DNA of 36,866 bases. Origin: Paenibacillus xylanivorans (GTDB taxonomy: Bacteria > Bacillota > Bacilli > Paenibacillales > Paenibacillaceae). A program made the translations under genes and the position numbers. Each line of letters begins with the position of its first letter. Within the stretch, counting starts at the first letter, position 1. Of this stretch, positions 24,914 to 33,179 are shown one piece after another. The notes under the pieces were generated by a model, which was not told where the DNA came from, searched no databases, and was given only the letters and a program-made list of their open reading frames with translations. Location: the NCBI RefSeq assembly GCF_001280595.1, contig NZ_LITU01000045.1, forward strand, positions 87,621-124,486, given 5' to 3'.

Positions 24914-26746
24914 TTACTCTACCGTTACACTTTTCGCCAGGTTACGTGGTTTATCCACATCGTGACCCAGTGCCAGAGAAGCGTAATATGCAAGCAATTG
25001 CAATGCTACAACAGACAGAGCCGGGCTAAGCAGTGGCAGCGTCTTAGGAATAGCAAACGCTTGGTCAACGGATTTCAGCAATGGTGCTACGTGCTCTTCG
25101 TACGTAATTGCCAGTACGTCTGCACCACGCGCTTTCACTTCTTTGATGTTGCTCACGGTTTTCTCCAAAACGTTCTCCTGTGTTGCCAGAGCAATGACAG
25201 GGATACCGTCCTCGATCAATGCGAGTGTACCATGTTTCAATTCACCCGCAGCATACGCTTCGGAGTGAATATAAGAGATCTCTTTCAGCTTCAACGAACC
25301 TTCTTGTGCTACTGCATAATCCAGACCACGGCCGATGAAGAAGAGATGTTCATGTTTTGAGATTTGTTCTGCATATCCTTTAATGGCTTCCGCTTGCTCC
25401 AGCATGGATTCCACTTGTTCAGGCAATGCTTGCATTGCTGCCAGCGTGTGAGCAATTTCTTCTGCTGTTTGTGTTCCACGAACTTGCGCAAGGTACAGAC
25501 CCAGCAGGTTGAACGCGATCAATTGCGAAGTATACGCTTTGGTGGAGGCTACCGCAATTTCCGGTCCTGCCAGCGTTGCGATTACATCGTCTGCATCACG
25601 TGCAATGGAGCTGCCCACAACGTTAGTGATGGCGAGTACATGCGCACCATTCGACTGTGCTTCACGCAGTGCAGCAAGGGTATCTGCTGTCTCACCGGAT
25701 TGGCTCACTACGATTACAAGTGTATCTTTGCTCACGATCGGGGAACGATAGCGGTACTCGGAAGCAACATCTGTTTCTACCGGAATACGCACCAATTGCT
25801 CAATTACAGTACGTCCAACCAGACCCGCATGGTACGCTGTACCACAAGCGATGATTTGAACGTTACGGATATTTTTAATTTGCTCTTCAGTCATTTTCAA
25901 CTCAGGAAGTTGAACCTTTTTGGTTTCATTATCGATGCGACCCAGCATTGTATCACGATATGCTTTTGGTTGCTCATGAATTTCTTTCAGCATGAAGTGC
26001 TCGAATCCGCCTTTTTCTGCGGTTACAGCATCCCAATCGACACGAATCATTTCCCGAGAAATAAAGTTACCTTCAATCGTCATCAATTCGACAGCATCAT
26101 GTGTCAATACAGCCATTTCACCATCATTCAGAATGTACACGTTACGTGTATGTTCCAGAATTGCCGGGATGTCGGAACCAATGAAGTTCTCGCCTTCACC
26201 AATACCAATAATCAATGGGCTTGCTTGACGCACAGCTACGAGTTTCTCAGGCTCATGCTCTGTCAATACACCCAGTGCGAATGCGCCACGCAACAACGTG
26301 ATCACTTTTTGCACTGTTTTAACGATATCACCATTGTATTCACGTGCGATCAGGTGAGAAATAACCTCAGTATCTGTCTCAGAAGTGAACGTGTGACCTT
26401 GAGCCATCAATTCGTCCTTCAGATCCAGGTAGTTCTCAATAATACCGTTATGCACAACAGAGAACTTCTGGCTTCCATCCGTGTGTGGATGAGAGTTCTC
26501 ATCAGATGGTTTACCATGAGTTGCCCAACGTGTGTGTCCAATTCCGGCATTACCTACCAGTGGTGCACCATCCAGCTTAGCCTCAAGGTTCGCAAGACGA
26601 CCAAGAGCTTTCGTGATTTGCAGACCTTCTGGTGTGAATACCGCGATACCTGCAGAATCATAACCACGATACTCGAGTTTTTTCAATCCTTCGACCAATA
26701 CCGATTGAGTGTTCTTATTACCAATATATCCAACAATACCGCACAT
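24914..26746 (-). CDS. glmS: Glutamine--fructose-6-phosphate aminotransferase (isomerizing)
   Basis: A 610-residue protein of standard length. It makes glucosamine-6-phosphate from fructose-6-phosphate and glutamine, the first committed step to UDP-GlcNAc for peptidoglycan. After Met removal the N-terminal Cys of MCGIVGYIG is the glutaminase nucleophile. The glutaminase domain runs to about residue 220 (with GIGHTRWATHG and HNGIIENY). The two SIS sugar-isomerase domains follow (CGTAYHAG, VSQSGETADT, ASTKAYTSQ and HGTLALIEDG), ending in the conserved DKPRNLAKSVTVE. GGAGG lies 8 nt before the ATG. Expression is very likely limited by the ribozyme in its leader, which self-cleaves when glucosamine-6-phosphate is plentiful. 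glmM lies just upstream, but glmS has its own promoter. Confidence 0.98.
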   Translation of the reverse strand: MCGIVGYIGNKNTQSVLVEGLKKLEYRGYDSAGIAVFTPEGLQITKALGRLANLEAKLDGAPLVGNAGIGHTRWATHGKPSDENSHPHTDGSQKFSVVHNGIIENYLDLKDELMAQGHTFTSETDTEVISHLIAREYNGDIVKTVQKVITLLRGAFALGVLTEHEPEKLVAVRQASPLIIGIGEGENFIGSDIPAILEHTRNVYILNDGEMAVLTHDAVELMTIEGNFISREMIRVDWDAVTAEKGGFEHFMLKEIHEQPKAYRDTMLGRIDNETKKVQLPELKMTEEQIKNIRNVQIIACGTAYHAGLVGRTVIEQLVRIPVETDVASEYRYRSPIVSKDTLVIVVSQSGETADTLAALREAQSNGAHVLAITNVVGSSIARDADDVIATLAGPEIAVASTKAYTSQLIAFNLLGLYLAQVRGTQTAEEIAHTLAAMQALPEQVESMLEQAEAIKGYAEQISKHEHLFFIGRGLDYAVAQEGSLKLKEISYIHSEAYAAGELKHGTLALIEDGIPVIALATQENVLEKTVSNIKEVKARGADVLAITYEEHVAPLLKSVDQAFAIPKTLPLLSPALSVVALQLLAYYASLALGHDVDKPRNLAKSVTVE

Positions 26747-26999
26747 AGTTTATTTCCTCCGATTGTATATGAATACTGTGTCACGAAGAGAAACAGGCTG
26801 GCACGGCATATCAGAAAAATGAAAATGATTGCCTAACGTATCATGAATACTTTTCAACTATTCAATTATCAATGATCAGAGCAGCCTCTTGCCGCTCCGC
26901 AGTCATAAGCTGTTATTAGATGCAATCATGAATGTACATCATTTTCCCGTCCGCGCACTGTTCACGCTCTTCGCGCACATTCATTTGAATTTTAGTTGA

Positions 27000-27214
27000 T
27001 TCTTGCACCTACCGGCACGTTGTGTGGACAGTCACCCATCCATTTTCCGCAATCCGGTTTACGGCTCTGGTGCATCACCGGGAGGTCCCCGCCGAACAAT
27101 CCGAACACCTCCACCTCGTCAGCTTGATTGCCGTCGATCCTGCTCAGTAGTCTCTTATGCTTCAAGATTCGTACCGATCAAAATCCTTCCCGCGCAACTT
27201 CAAGCTCTGGCGCT
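27000..27214 (-). ncRNA. glmS ribozyme: glmS ribozyme (glucosamine-6-phosphate-activated ribozyme)
   Basis: On the minus strand the conserved elements occur in order: the cleavage-site core A-GCGCCAGAGCTTG at 27214-27202, GACGAGG near 27122, GTTCGGCGGGGACCTCCCGG near 27090, then AACCGG and GGGTGACTGTCC towards 27025. These match the P1/P2 core, the pseudoknotted P2.1/P2.2 region and the distal P3-P4 helices of the glmS ribozyme class. Cleavage is expected between A (27214) and G (27213). It lies 57 nt downstream of a strong sigma-A promoter and about 250 nt before the glmS ATG. The 3' boundary is approximate. The intervening leader (26747-26999) holds a GAGCGGC/GCTGCTC-type hairpin near 26879-26897 and a 22-codon frame without a binding site. 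Confidence 0.95.
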
Positions 27215-27270
27215 TGTGTAACTAGTACCTTACGATCCTCACTTTCTGTGTCTGAATGACGACTCCACTC

Positions 27271-27299
27271 ATTATATGCACGTCAGGTTCATTTTGCAA
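27271..27299 (-). promoter_or_regulatory. Sigma-A promoter of glmS
   Basis: On the minus strand TTGCAA (27299-27294) and a perfect TATAAT (27276-27271) are separated by exactly 17 nt. Transcription should start near 27264, placing the ribozyme cleavage site about 50 nt into the RNA, as expected for glmS leaders. Confidence 0.85.
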
Positions 27300-27335
27300 T
27301 GGAGCAAAGTACCTGTGACAATTACGGCATATTTA

Positions 27336-27416
27336 CCCACAATCCCGACCCGATAAACAGACCCATGGTCTCACTAGGCCGGGACGTAGGGATATGGGTT
27401 TATATGGAACAAACCC
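27336..27416. other. Structured segment between glmM and the glmS promoter
   Basis: Nested complementary blocks form a long imperfect hairpin: CCC (27336), TCCCG (27343) and CC (27349), then AGACC-CAT-GGTCT at the tip (27359-27371), then GG (27377), CGGGA (27380) and GGG (27389). A second hairpin GGGTTT/AAACCC follows (27396-27416). It lies downstream of the glmM stop, with no U-tract, and upstream of the glmS promoter. It does not match a riboswitch class I know; it could be a 3'-end RNA structure of the cdaA-cdaR-glmM mRNA. Confidence 0.5.
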
Positions 27417-27487
27417 TGTTAGATTAAGCCTTATGTGACAGTGATTCCCTTGAAGCAACTGTGTCTGTAAGACCTATCGATCAGGTC

Positions 27488-28828
27488 CTATACCAGTTCT
27501 TTTTGCACTACATCTGCAATTTGAGACACGAATTGTTCAAGTTCATTCTTATCTGGTCCTTCCGCCATAACACGGATCAGGGATTCAGTCCCGGAAGCAC
27601 GAACAAGTACGCGTCCATTATCGCCCAGCTGTTGCTCTACTGTAGCAATCGCTTGCTCTATGGCAGAATTGCCCTCGTATTTGCTCTTATCTTCAACACG
27701 CACGTTCACCAATACTTGTGGGTACTGGGTCATCAGCGCCTTAAGATCACTCAGCTTTTTACCGGAAGCTTTCAAGGTATCCACGAGCTGAATCGCTGTC
27801 AGCATGCCATCGCCTGTTGTATTGTAATCCAGGAAAATAACATGACCGGACTGCTCTCCACCGAGGTTGTAACCCCCACGGCGCATTTCTTCCATCACAT
27901 AACGGTCACCTACGGCAGTCTTCGCTGTTTTCAGTGCCAGTTTCTCCGTTGCTTTGTAGAATCCGATGTTACTCATTACGGTAGATACCACGGTACTGTC
28001 TTTCAGCTTGCCTGCACGATTCATCGCATCACCACAGATGCACAGAATAAAGTCACCATCAACCTCAGCACCTGTCTCATCAATAGCAATCAGACGATCC
28101 GCATCCCCGTCAAAAGCAAGACCCAGATCGGCTTTATGTTTCAGCACCTCTTGTTTCAAATTCTCCGGGTGAGTTGATCCGCATTGCTCATTGATATTCA
28201 GGCCGTTAGGCTCAGCGCCAATAGCAATGACTTCTGCACCAAGTTCTCTGAACAATTTGGGTGCCAGCTCATAAGCTGCTCCATTAGCGCAGTCCAGAAC
28301 AATTTTGAGTCCTGAGAACGACTCATTTACGGTTGTTTTCAGATAGTCCAAATAACGATAACGGGATTCTTCATCCACGGTCACGGTTCCCAAACCACCA
28401 CCTACAGGACGCGGCAATTGATCCGTTTCTGCATCCATCAGTTCTTCGATCCGGTTCTCCGTCTCATCCGACAGTTTGAAGCCATCTCCGCCAAAAAATT
28501 TGATTCCGTTATCCTCAACCGGATTGTGGGAAGCCGAGATCATTACCCCTGCATCTGCCTTCAGCAGACGAGCAATATACGCCACTCCAGGAGTGGATAC
28601 AACGCCCAGACGAATTACATCGGCGCCAATGGATAGCAGACCTGCAACCAGTGCGGATTCCAGCATCAGCCCCGAGATTCGGGTATCCATACCGATAACC
28701 ACTTTTGGTCTTTCCACACCACCTGCAAGCACATAACCACCACAGCGTCCAATGCTGTAAGCCAGCTCCGCCGTTAATTCTTTATTGGCAACACCTCTTA
28801 CACCGTCTGTACCAAAATATTTCCCCAT
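27488..28828 (-). CDS. glmM: Phosphoglucosamine mutase
   Basis: A 446-residue alpha-D-phosphohexomutase that converts glucosamine-6-phosphate to glucosamine-1-phosphate for UDP-GlcNAc. It starts [20 protein letters not shown], diagnostic for GlmM. The catalytic phosphoserine is Ser100 in ISASHNP, the Mg-binding loop is D240-G-D242-A-D244-R, the sugar-binding loop is GGEQSGH, and the phosphate-binding loop near the C terminus is [19 protein letters not shown] precedes the ATG. It follows cdaR after 73 nt on the same strand, in the conserved cdaA-cdaR-glmM order. CdaA and GlmM form a complex in several Firmicutes, in which GlmM restrains c-di-AMP synthesis (established for the family). Confidence 0.98.
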   Translation of the reverse strand: MGKYFGTDGVRGVANKELTAELAYSIGRCGGYVLAGGVERPKVVIGMDTRISGLMLESALVAGLLSIGADVIRLGVVSTPGVAYIARLLKADAGVMISASHNPVEDNGIKFFGGDGFKLSDETENRIEELMDAETDQLPRPVGGGLGTVTVDEESRYRYLDYLKTTVNESFSGLKIVLDCANGAAYELAPKLFRELGAEVIAIGAEPNGLNINEQCGSTHPENLKQEVLKHKADLGLAFDGDADRLIAIDETGAEVDGDFILCICGDAMNRAGKLKDSTVVSTVMSNIGFYKATEKLALKTAKTAVGDRYVMEEMRRGGYNLGGEQSGHVIFLDYNTTGDGMLTAIQLVDTLKASGKKLSDLKALMTQYPQVLVNVRVEDKSKYEGNSAIEQAIATVEQQLGDNGRVLVRASGTESLIRVMAEGPDKNELEQFVSQIADVVQKELV

Positions 28829-28901
28829 GATCTAACTCCTTCTATTCGCATCATATAAGAGCATAAACGTTATTTTAAAATTCTAATCTGAACATTTTCT
28901 T

Positions 28902-30383
28902 TTACGGGTTGGAGCCACTATTACTGCTACCGCTGTTATTGGAGTTACCTCGATTGGTATTCCCCTGTTGGCTCTGCTCCTGATTGTCCGTATTCGATTC
29001 TGTTTCTTCTTCTCCAGGAGCAGTTTCGGTATCCCCGTTCTCGACTTCGGCTGGTGAAGGGTCAGGCCCCACCGTCCCTTCATCATTCGGATCCTCGCCT
29101 GGAGCAACAGTTGTATCATCAGCCTTTTCGCTAATCTTAACGGTAGCGCTCAGATCAACTGATGATTCATCCAGTTTCGCAAAACGAGGCAGGTCAGCCT
29201 CAAGCTTTATTTCATGCGTGCCTACCGCAAGTCCAGCAAGATCCGCAGTCAGCTTGATATCATCGCTACTTAAACCTTCAAGCATCGTTGAAGAACCTTT
29301 AAGCGTAATATTCAAGCCACTACTTTTGGGAGTAACCAGTGTCCCTTCCAGCCCGTTCCCGGCACCAGTAAGCGTAATGGGTACGTTCGGAAAGACCTTG
29401 GTCGTCTCCTGAAGCTCATCGTAAGGCGATACCGTCACCTTAAGCTGAATCGAACTAGGCTCGATTTTCTCAAAACCCGGAGGCGGCGTCAAGTCCACGT
29501 TAACTGTCGACGTTCCCGGCTCATCGAACTGTGTGAGATCAAGGGTTACTTGGTCGTAGGACTGTATACCTGCAAGTGCATCCTCTGTACCGTAAACCGA
29601 GACTTCTTTCACGCTTGGCTCAACCGTGGAGAGCACCATTCCCTCCGGCAGCTGTCCCGAATATTTGATTCTTAAGGGTACAGTTGTATAGGGCTGTCTG
29701 ACCGGAATACGGACTTCAACGGTTTCTGGTGTAACAATCGCATTTTCAATGACCTTGCCTTCGGCATCATATGCCTGAAGCTTCACTTTTTTCTGCGTCA
29801 CGTCATCCTTCGCATCTTTCACGCTCACACTGCCCTGAACCTTCGCTACGGCGTCAAGCTGCCCTTCAGGCAGAGTTACCTTAACTGGGCCTGAAGGTTC
29901 AACAACGGGCGTTCCAGCACTGTATCCTGCGGATGGTTCTCCTTCGGATACAATATTCACATCAAAGGATTTAGTACCCAATTTTTCCACGTTGACCGTA
30001 ACCATAGAAGGCTCCATGCTGACTACTTCAACCCCGGAAGGCAGATCGGGTACTAAAGGTAACGTATTGGACCCATCCTTCACCTGACTAAGATCCACTA
30101 GCACTTTATAATCATCATTCGTAAAAATCGAAGTTAACATCGAGCGCTGCCCTTTAATCTCCAGGCGGACTTCATCCGTACTTAATGAAGTAAGTACGTA
30201 GGAGTTGCTGTCGAGCCCATAGGGCTGAACAGGCACGGTACGCTCCACAACCTTATTGGTCGTCCCGGTTGAAATCGTTGGCGTAGTTGGTACTTCATCC
30301 AGATGTATCATGAACCAGAGCAACAAACTCACCGCGAGGGCAAGAATTTTAGCAAAATTGTTATTGTTAAACCATTTATCCAT
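28902..30383 (-). CDS. cdaR: CdaA regulatory protein CdaR (YbbR-domain protein)
   Basis: A 493-residue protein from the ATG at 30383 (MDKWFNNNNFAKILALAVSL), which has GGGGGGACG upstream and overlaps the cdaA stop by 8 nt. An N-terminal membrane helix (about 9-27) is followed by four YbbR-type beta domains outside the cell (about 35-420). The low-complexity C-terminal tail has acidic/Thr/Pro stretches (PGEDPNDEGTVGPDPSP) and a Ser/Asn/Gly-rich end (NRGNSNNSGSSNSGSNP). The tail is longer than in Bacillus subtilis YbbR and may reach into the wall. CdaR binds and tunes the diadenylate cyclase CdaA. The longer frame start at 30425 lies inside cdaA and is rejected. Confidence 0.95.
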   Translation of the reverse strand: MDKWFNNNNFAKILALAVSLLLWFMIHLDEVPTTPTISTGTTNKVVERTVPVQPYGLDSNSYVLTSLSTDEVRLEIKGQRSMLTSIFTNDDYKVLVDLSQVKDGSNTLPLVPDLPSGVEVVSMEPSMVTVNVEKLGTKSFDVNIVSEGEPSAGYSAGTPVVEPSGPVKVTLPEGQLDAVAKVQGSVSVKDAKDDVTQKKVKLQAYDAEGKVIENAIVTPETVEVRIPVRQPYTTVPLRIKYSGQLPEGMVLSTVEPSVKEVSVYGTEDALAGIQSYDQVTLDLTQFDEPGTSTVNVDLTPPPGFEKIEPSSIQLKVTVSPYDELQETTKVFPNVPITLTGAGNGLEGTLVTPKSSGLNITLKGSSTMLEGLSSDDIKLTADLAGLAVGTHEIKLEADLPRFAKLDESSVDLSATVKISEKADDTTVAPGEDPNDEGTVGPDPSPAEVENGDTETAPGEEETESNTDNQEQSQQGNTNRGNSNNSGSSNSGSNP

Positions 30384-31215
30384 TTTTACGTCCCCCCTTC
30401 CGTTTCCAGAAGGTAGTCCAGCCATTCTTTTTACTCAGATTGGATGTTGGACGCAGTTCTTCGTACAGTTTGGCAATCAGCGATTCTTCCTTGATATCCC
30501 GGACGACCTGTCCATTCATCGCCAGCGACACTTGTCCCGTCTCCTCCGAAACAACCAGACAGATCGCATCTGCCACCTCGGTAATCCCGATTGCTGCACG
30601 GTGACGTGTTCCCAACTCTTTGCTGATAAACGGATTCTCAGACAAAGGCAAGTAACAGGCTGCCGCCGAAATCTGTTTGCCCTGTATAATGACGGCTCCA
30701 TCATGGAGTGGTGTATTCGGAATAAAGATGTTAATCATCAGCTCCGAGCTGACCAGTGATTGCATCTGGATCCCGGATTCCGTGTAATCGTTCAGGCCTG
30801 TTTCCCGTTCGAATACAACCAATGCACCAATTTTTCGCCGTGACAAATAATTGACGGATTTAATGATCTCACCAATTAACACCGTTAATTCTTCATCACT
30901 TGCCGCTGCCGAGCGTCCAAACAGCTTGCCACGACCCAATTGCTCCAGACCACGGCGCAGTTCCGGCTGAAAGATAATAAAGACCGCAACGACACCAAAC
31001 GTAAACATCTGGTTCATCAGCCATTTGAGCGTGTAGAGATTTAGCCACGTACTTAGTGCCCAGATCACCACAAGGAACAGTATACCTTTTAGCAGTTGAA
31101 CCGCACGTGTGCCTCGCACAAGCAAAATCAGTTTGTACATAATATAGGTAACGATCAATATATCGATAACGTCCTTAATGGACTCTTTCCACGTTAAGTC
31201 AGCAAAATAGTTCAT
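30376..31215 (-). CDS. cdaA: Diadenylate cyclase CdaA
   Basis: A 279-residue membrane enzyme that makes the essential second messenger c-di-AMP from two ATP. Three helices lie in the first 85 residues (about 15-33, 40-58 and 66-84). The DisA-N catalytic domain follows, with the DGA motif at 172-174 (NTPLHDGAVII) and the RHR motif in GTRHRAAIG (202-210). The binding site before the ATG is modest (GGGGGCTGG). It is the first gene of cdaA-cdaR-glmM, with a MITE-like repeat just upstream (31296-31410). c-di-AMP controls potassium and osmolyte balance and wall integrity, which fits its position between envelope-stress and wall-precursor genes. Confidence 0.97.
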   Translation of the reverse strand: MNYFADLTWKESIKDVIDILIVTYIMYKLILLVRGTRAVQLLKGILFLVVIWALSTWLNLYTLKWLMNQMFTFGVVAVFIIFQPELRRGLEQLGRGKLFGRSAAASDEELTVLIGEIIKSVNYLSRRKIGALVVFERETGLNDYTESGIQMQSLVSSELMINIFIPNTPLHDGAVIIQGKQISAAACYLPLSENPFISKELGTRHRAAIGITEVADAICLVVSEETGQVSLAMNGQVVRDIKEESLIAKLYEELRPTSNLSKKNGWTTFWKRKGGRKNG

Positions 31216-31295
31216 AAGCCAGCCCCCGCTATCCCCATTGATGAGTAAACCCTGATCTCATATTAACCCATTAGGATTTAAATAATCCTTTGTCT

Positions 31296-31410
31296 CGCAT
31301 TTTGCATCATTCGATTCAGCTCGATCCCGGGCAAAAATATAAACGAATAGAATCATCTCGAATCTATATTTTGCTGATTGAAGGACGATCTTTGAACTTA
31401 TGCAAATGCT
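31296..31410. repeat. MITE-like dispersed repeat, copy B
   Basis: This is the second copy of the element at 4043-4158, in the same orientation. The inverted ends here are CGCATTTTGCATCA (plus) and AGCATTTGCATAAG (minus). The conserved core includes ACGAATAGAATCAT and TTGCTGATTG. It lies in the 391-bp gap 31216-31606 between rsiW and cdaA. The rest of that gap holds the rsiW terminator, a weak TTGCAA/TATAAC promoter-like pair with 15-nt spacing near 31450 (minus), and nothing else recognised. Confidence 0.7.
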
Positions 31411-31536
31411 TATCTATATGTAGTAGTATGTTCTCTTTAGTATCTAGGTTATAACGTTAGCGTTCAGGTTGCAAGTTACGGGAGTCACAAACTGCGCAGA
31501 AACAACACAAATCCCATAAATTACAAAGTCATAAGA

Positions 31537-31574
31537 TAAAAAAAGAGTACCCCAGCAATCTGGAGGTACCCTGC
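31537..31574 (-). terminator. Terminator of sigW-rsiW
   Basis: On the minus strand AGGGTACC and CCAG pair with CTGG and GGTACTCT around ATTG, followed by TTTTTTT (31544-31537). It is a strong intrinsic terminator about 33 nt after the rsiW stop, separating sigW-rsiW from cdaA. Confidence 0.9.
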
Positions 31575-31606
31575 TTGGTATATACCATTGAAGAAGTCAC
31601 CCTATG

Positions 31607-32221
31607 TTAGCGGTAAGCCACTTCATTTACCATATTGGTTATTTTGTACCAGAACCAGTCCAGCGCCTGATCAATACTTTTCACCTGACCGGAAATATGC
31701 GCCGTTGAAGCCTGATACAGTTGTCCGTCGATGACCGTCAGATTGCCATTTACATCACCGTACACCTGGGCAGTTCCATTCTCTATCGTAAGATCGCCAG
31801 CAATGGACTTCCCCTCTGGAACAATAACCGTGTTTCCTTCAATCACGATCTGGTCCAGATTATTTCCCTTAACGACCATTTCGTTATTCTGATTCCAGAA
31901 ATTCCAGGCGCTAAAGAGCATCACGACCAAAAAGAAGGCTGCCGCCGTCATCGCGGGATGTCCTTTGACCCATTTGAGCCATACTTGCTGTCTCTTGGGC
32001 TGGGGCAGAGCATTCATAATTCGATTGGTCAGCTCATCCGAGGCAGACGGTGAATAGTGTTTCATGGCAAAAAGTAGCATTTCCGTCTGTTCCAACTCTT
32101 TAAAGCGCATGCGACAATCCGGACAGGTCACAAGGTGACTTTTCAGTTCAACCTTCTGGGCCGGGGACAACGACTCATCCAAACATTCATGCATTAAAGA
32201 GACGGTCGAGTTGCAATCCAT
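31607..32221 (-). CDS. rsiW: Anti-sigma-W factor (RsiW-like) with an unusual outer domain
   Basis: A 204-residue membrane protein. The cytosolic zinc-binding anti-sigma domain has the expected ligands Cys3, His29, Cys33 and Cys36 (SHLVTCPDC). One membrane helix follows (about 88-108, TAAAFFLVVMLFSAWNFW). The outer part (about 115-180) shows short repeating beta-type units (VIEGNTVIVPEGKSIAGDL, TIENGTAQVYGDVNGNL, TVIDGQLYQASTAHISGQV) that resemble bactofilin-like polymer-forming modules. RsiW holds SigW inactive until it is proteolysed during envelope stress. AAAGGATTGG precedes the ATG. It lies 135 nt downstream of sigW, with a sigma-W-type promoter in between. The rsiW name is by position and zinc motif. 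Confidence 0.88.
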   Translation of the reverse strand: MDCNSTVSLMHECLDESLSPAQKVELKSHLVTCPDCRMRFKELEQTEMLLFAMKHYSPSASDELTNRIMNALPQPKRQQVWLKWVKGHPAMTAAAFFLVVMLFSAWNFWNQNNEMVVKGNNLDQIVIEGNTVIVPEGKSIAGDLTIENGTAQVYGDVNGNLTVIDGQLYQASTAHISGQVKSIDQALDWFWYKITNMVNEVAYR

Positions 32222-32297
32222 ATGTGAGCCAATCCTTTCTTAGATCACTTAGTCCTTGCATCGCCAAAAAGCACGCATAAGACTTGCATACATTACA

Positions 32298-32323
32298 TAC
32301 GCATCCGTTTCGGATATGTTTCA
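32298..32323 (-). promoter_or_regulatory. Sigma-W-type ECF promoter upstream of rsiW
   Basis: On the minus strand TGAAAC (32323-32318) and CGTA (32301-32298) are separated by exactly 16 nt, the known sigma-W consensus and spacing. It lies 77 nt before the rsiW ATG and after the sigW stop. No equally good match was seen upstream of sigW. Confidence 0.75.
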
Positions 32324-32356
32324 AATAATTTCGCCCAAAATAAAGACGTTTCACAT

Positions 32357-32923
32357 TTACAACTTATACTCCAGTTTTTTACGCAAAAAATCACGACCCC
32401 GATGAACGCGAGTCTTAATCGTTGTTACGGGCATACCTGTCACATCACTGATTTCCTGTAGCGACAAGTCCTGTAAATATCTCAAAATCATGACTGATTT
32501 ATACTTGGCCGGCAAACTGTCAATCGCTTCACGAATAAGTGTCTGTGTTTCAGACAAAAGTGCTTCGCTCTCCGGTGTACGATCATCACTTGGAAGCATC
32601 GCATAACCGTCAGATCCTTCCTGATCATTCAGCTCTGCATCCAATGAGTAAGAAGGTTTCTTCCGCCGTAAGCGGTCAATACACAGATTGGTTGCAATCC
32701 GGTAAATCCAGGTTGAGAACTTCTGGTTCGGATCATACTTCTCCATATTGCGAAACACACGCAAAAACGTCTCCTGTACAACGTCTTCGGCTTCATGACG
32801 ATTGTTCAGCATCCGGTATGCCAGATGAAACAGCTTGTCCTTGTATAATTCAACGATTTCTGCAAAGGCCCGCTGGTCACCCTTCAGTACCAGCTTAACG
32901 AGCCTGTTCTCCAAATTGTCCAC
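32357..32923 (-). CDS. sigW: ECF RNA polymerase sigma factor SigW
   Basis: A 188-residue sigma factor from the GTG at 32923 (read as MDNLENRLVKLVLKGDQRAF), which has GGGGG 7 nt upstream; a longer frame exists without a good site. Region 2 (about 20-90) includes LFHLAYRMLNNRHEAEDVVQ, ETFLRVFRN and FSTWIYRIATNLCIDRLRRK. Region 4 (about 130-185) includes LPAKYKSVMILRYLQDLSLQ and MPVTTIKTRVHRGRDFLRKK. Length and sequence are those of SigW, the envelope-stress regulator activated by antimicrobial compounds and detergents. It is controlled by RsiW, encoded next, and the pair precedes cdaA-cdaR-glmM-glmS as in Bacillus subtilis. The exact sigma-W subgroup was judged by eye. Confidence 0.94.
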   Translation of the reverse strand: MDNLENRLVKLVLKGDQRAFAEIVELYKDKLFHLAYRMLNNRHEAEDVVQETFLRVFRNMEKYDPNQKFSTWIYRIATNLCIDRLRRKKPSYSLDAELNDQEGSDGYAMLPSDDRTPESEALLSETQTLIREAIDSLPAKYKSVMILRYLQDLSLQEISDVTGMPVTTIKTRVHRGRDFLRKKLEYKL

Positions 32924-33055
32924 CCTTATTCCCCCAGACATGCTGATGGGTCTTCCGCCTTCTGATACCCGTCCACACTTGTAATTCACCAATCAAATCG
33001 TAAATCAACTTTGGTCAAAAATCAAGACTGTGCCGGAAAATATCCGCCAAAAACA

Positions 33056-33090
33056 GTAAAAACGGGAACTCCCGAAGGAGTCCCGTTTTA
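33056..33090 (-). terminator. ppc terminator
   Basis: AAAACGGGACTCC and GGAGTTCCCGTTTT pair around a stable TTCG tetraloop on the minus strand, ending in TTTTT. It lies about 90 nt after the ppc stop and ends ppc transcription before sigW. Confidence 0.92.
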
Positions 33091-33179
33091 TCTCTCACTC
33101 AAGCTGAGGAAAGAATTAAGCTTTTTGCTATCTACATGGCTGGAAAATTCACTTCATTAATTCTTAAGCAGCTTAACAA

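Noticed and set aside
25364..26836. A 490-codon open frame on the plus strand, antisense to glmS
   Set aside because: It mirrors the glmS codon pattern, has Cys/His/Phe-rich composition typical of antisense frames, lacks a ribosome binding site and has no recognisable domain.
26932..26980. A 22-codon leader peptide frame (MNVREEREQC...) in the glmS leader
   Set aside because: No ribosome binding site precedes it and nothing suggests codon-based attenuation; probably chance.
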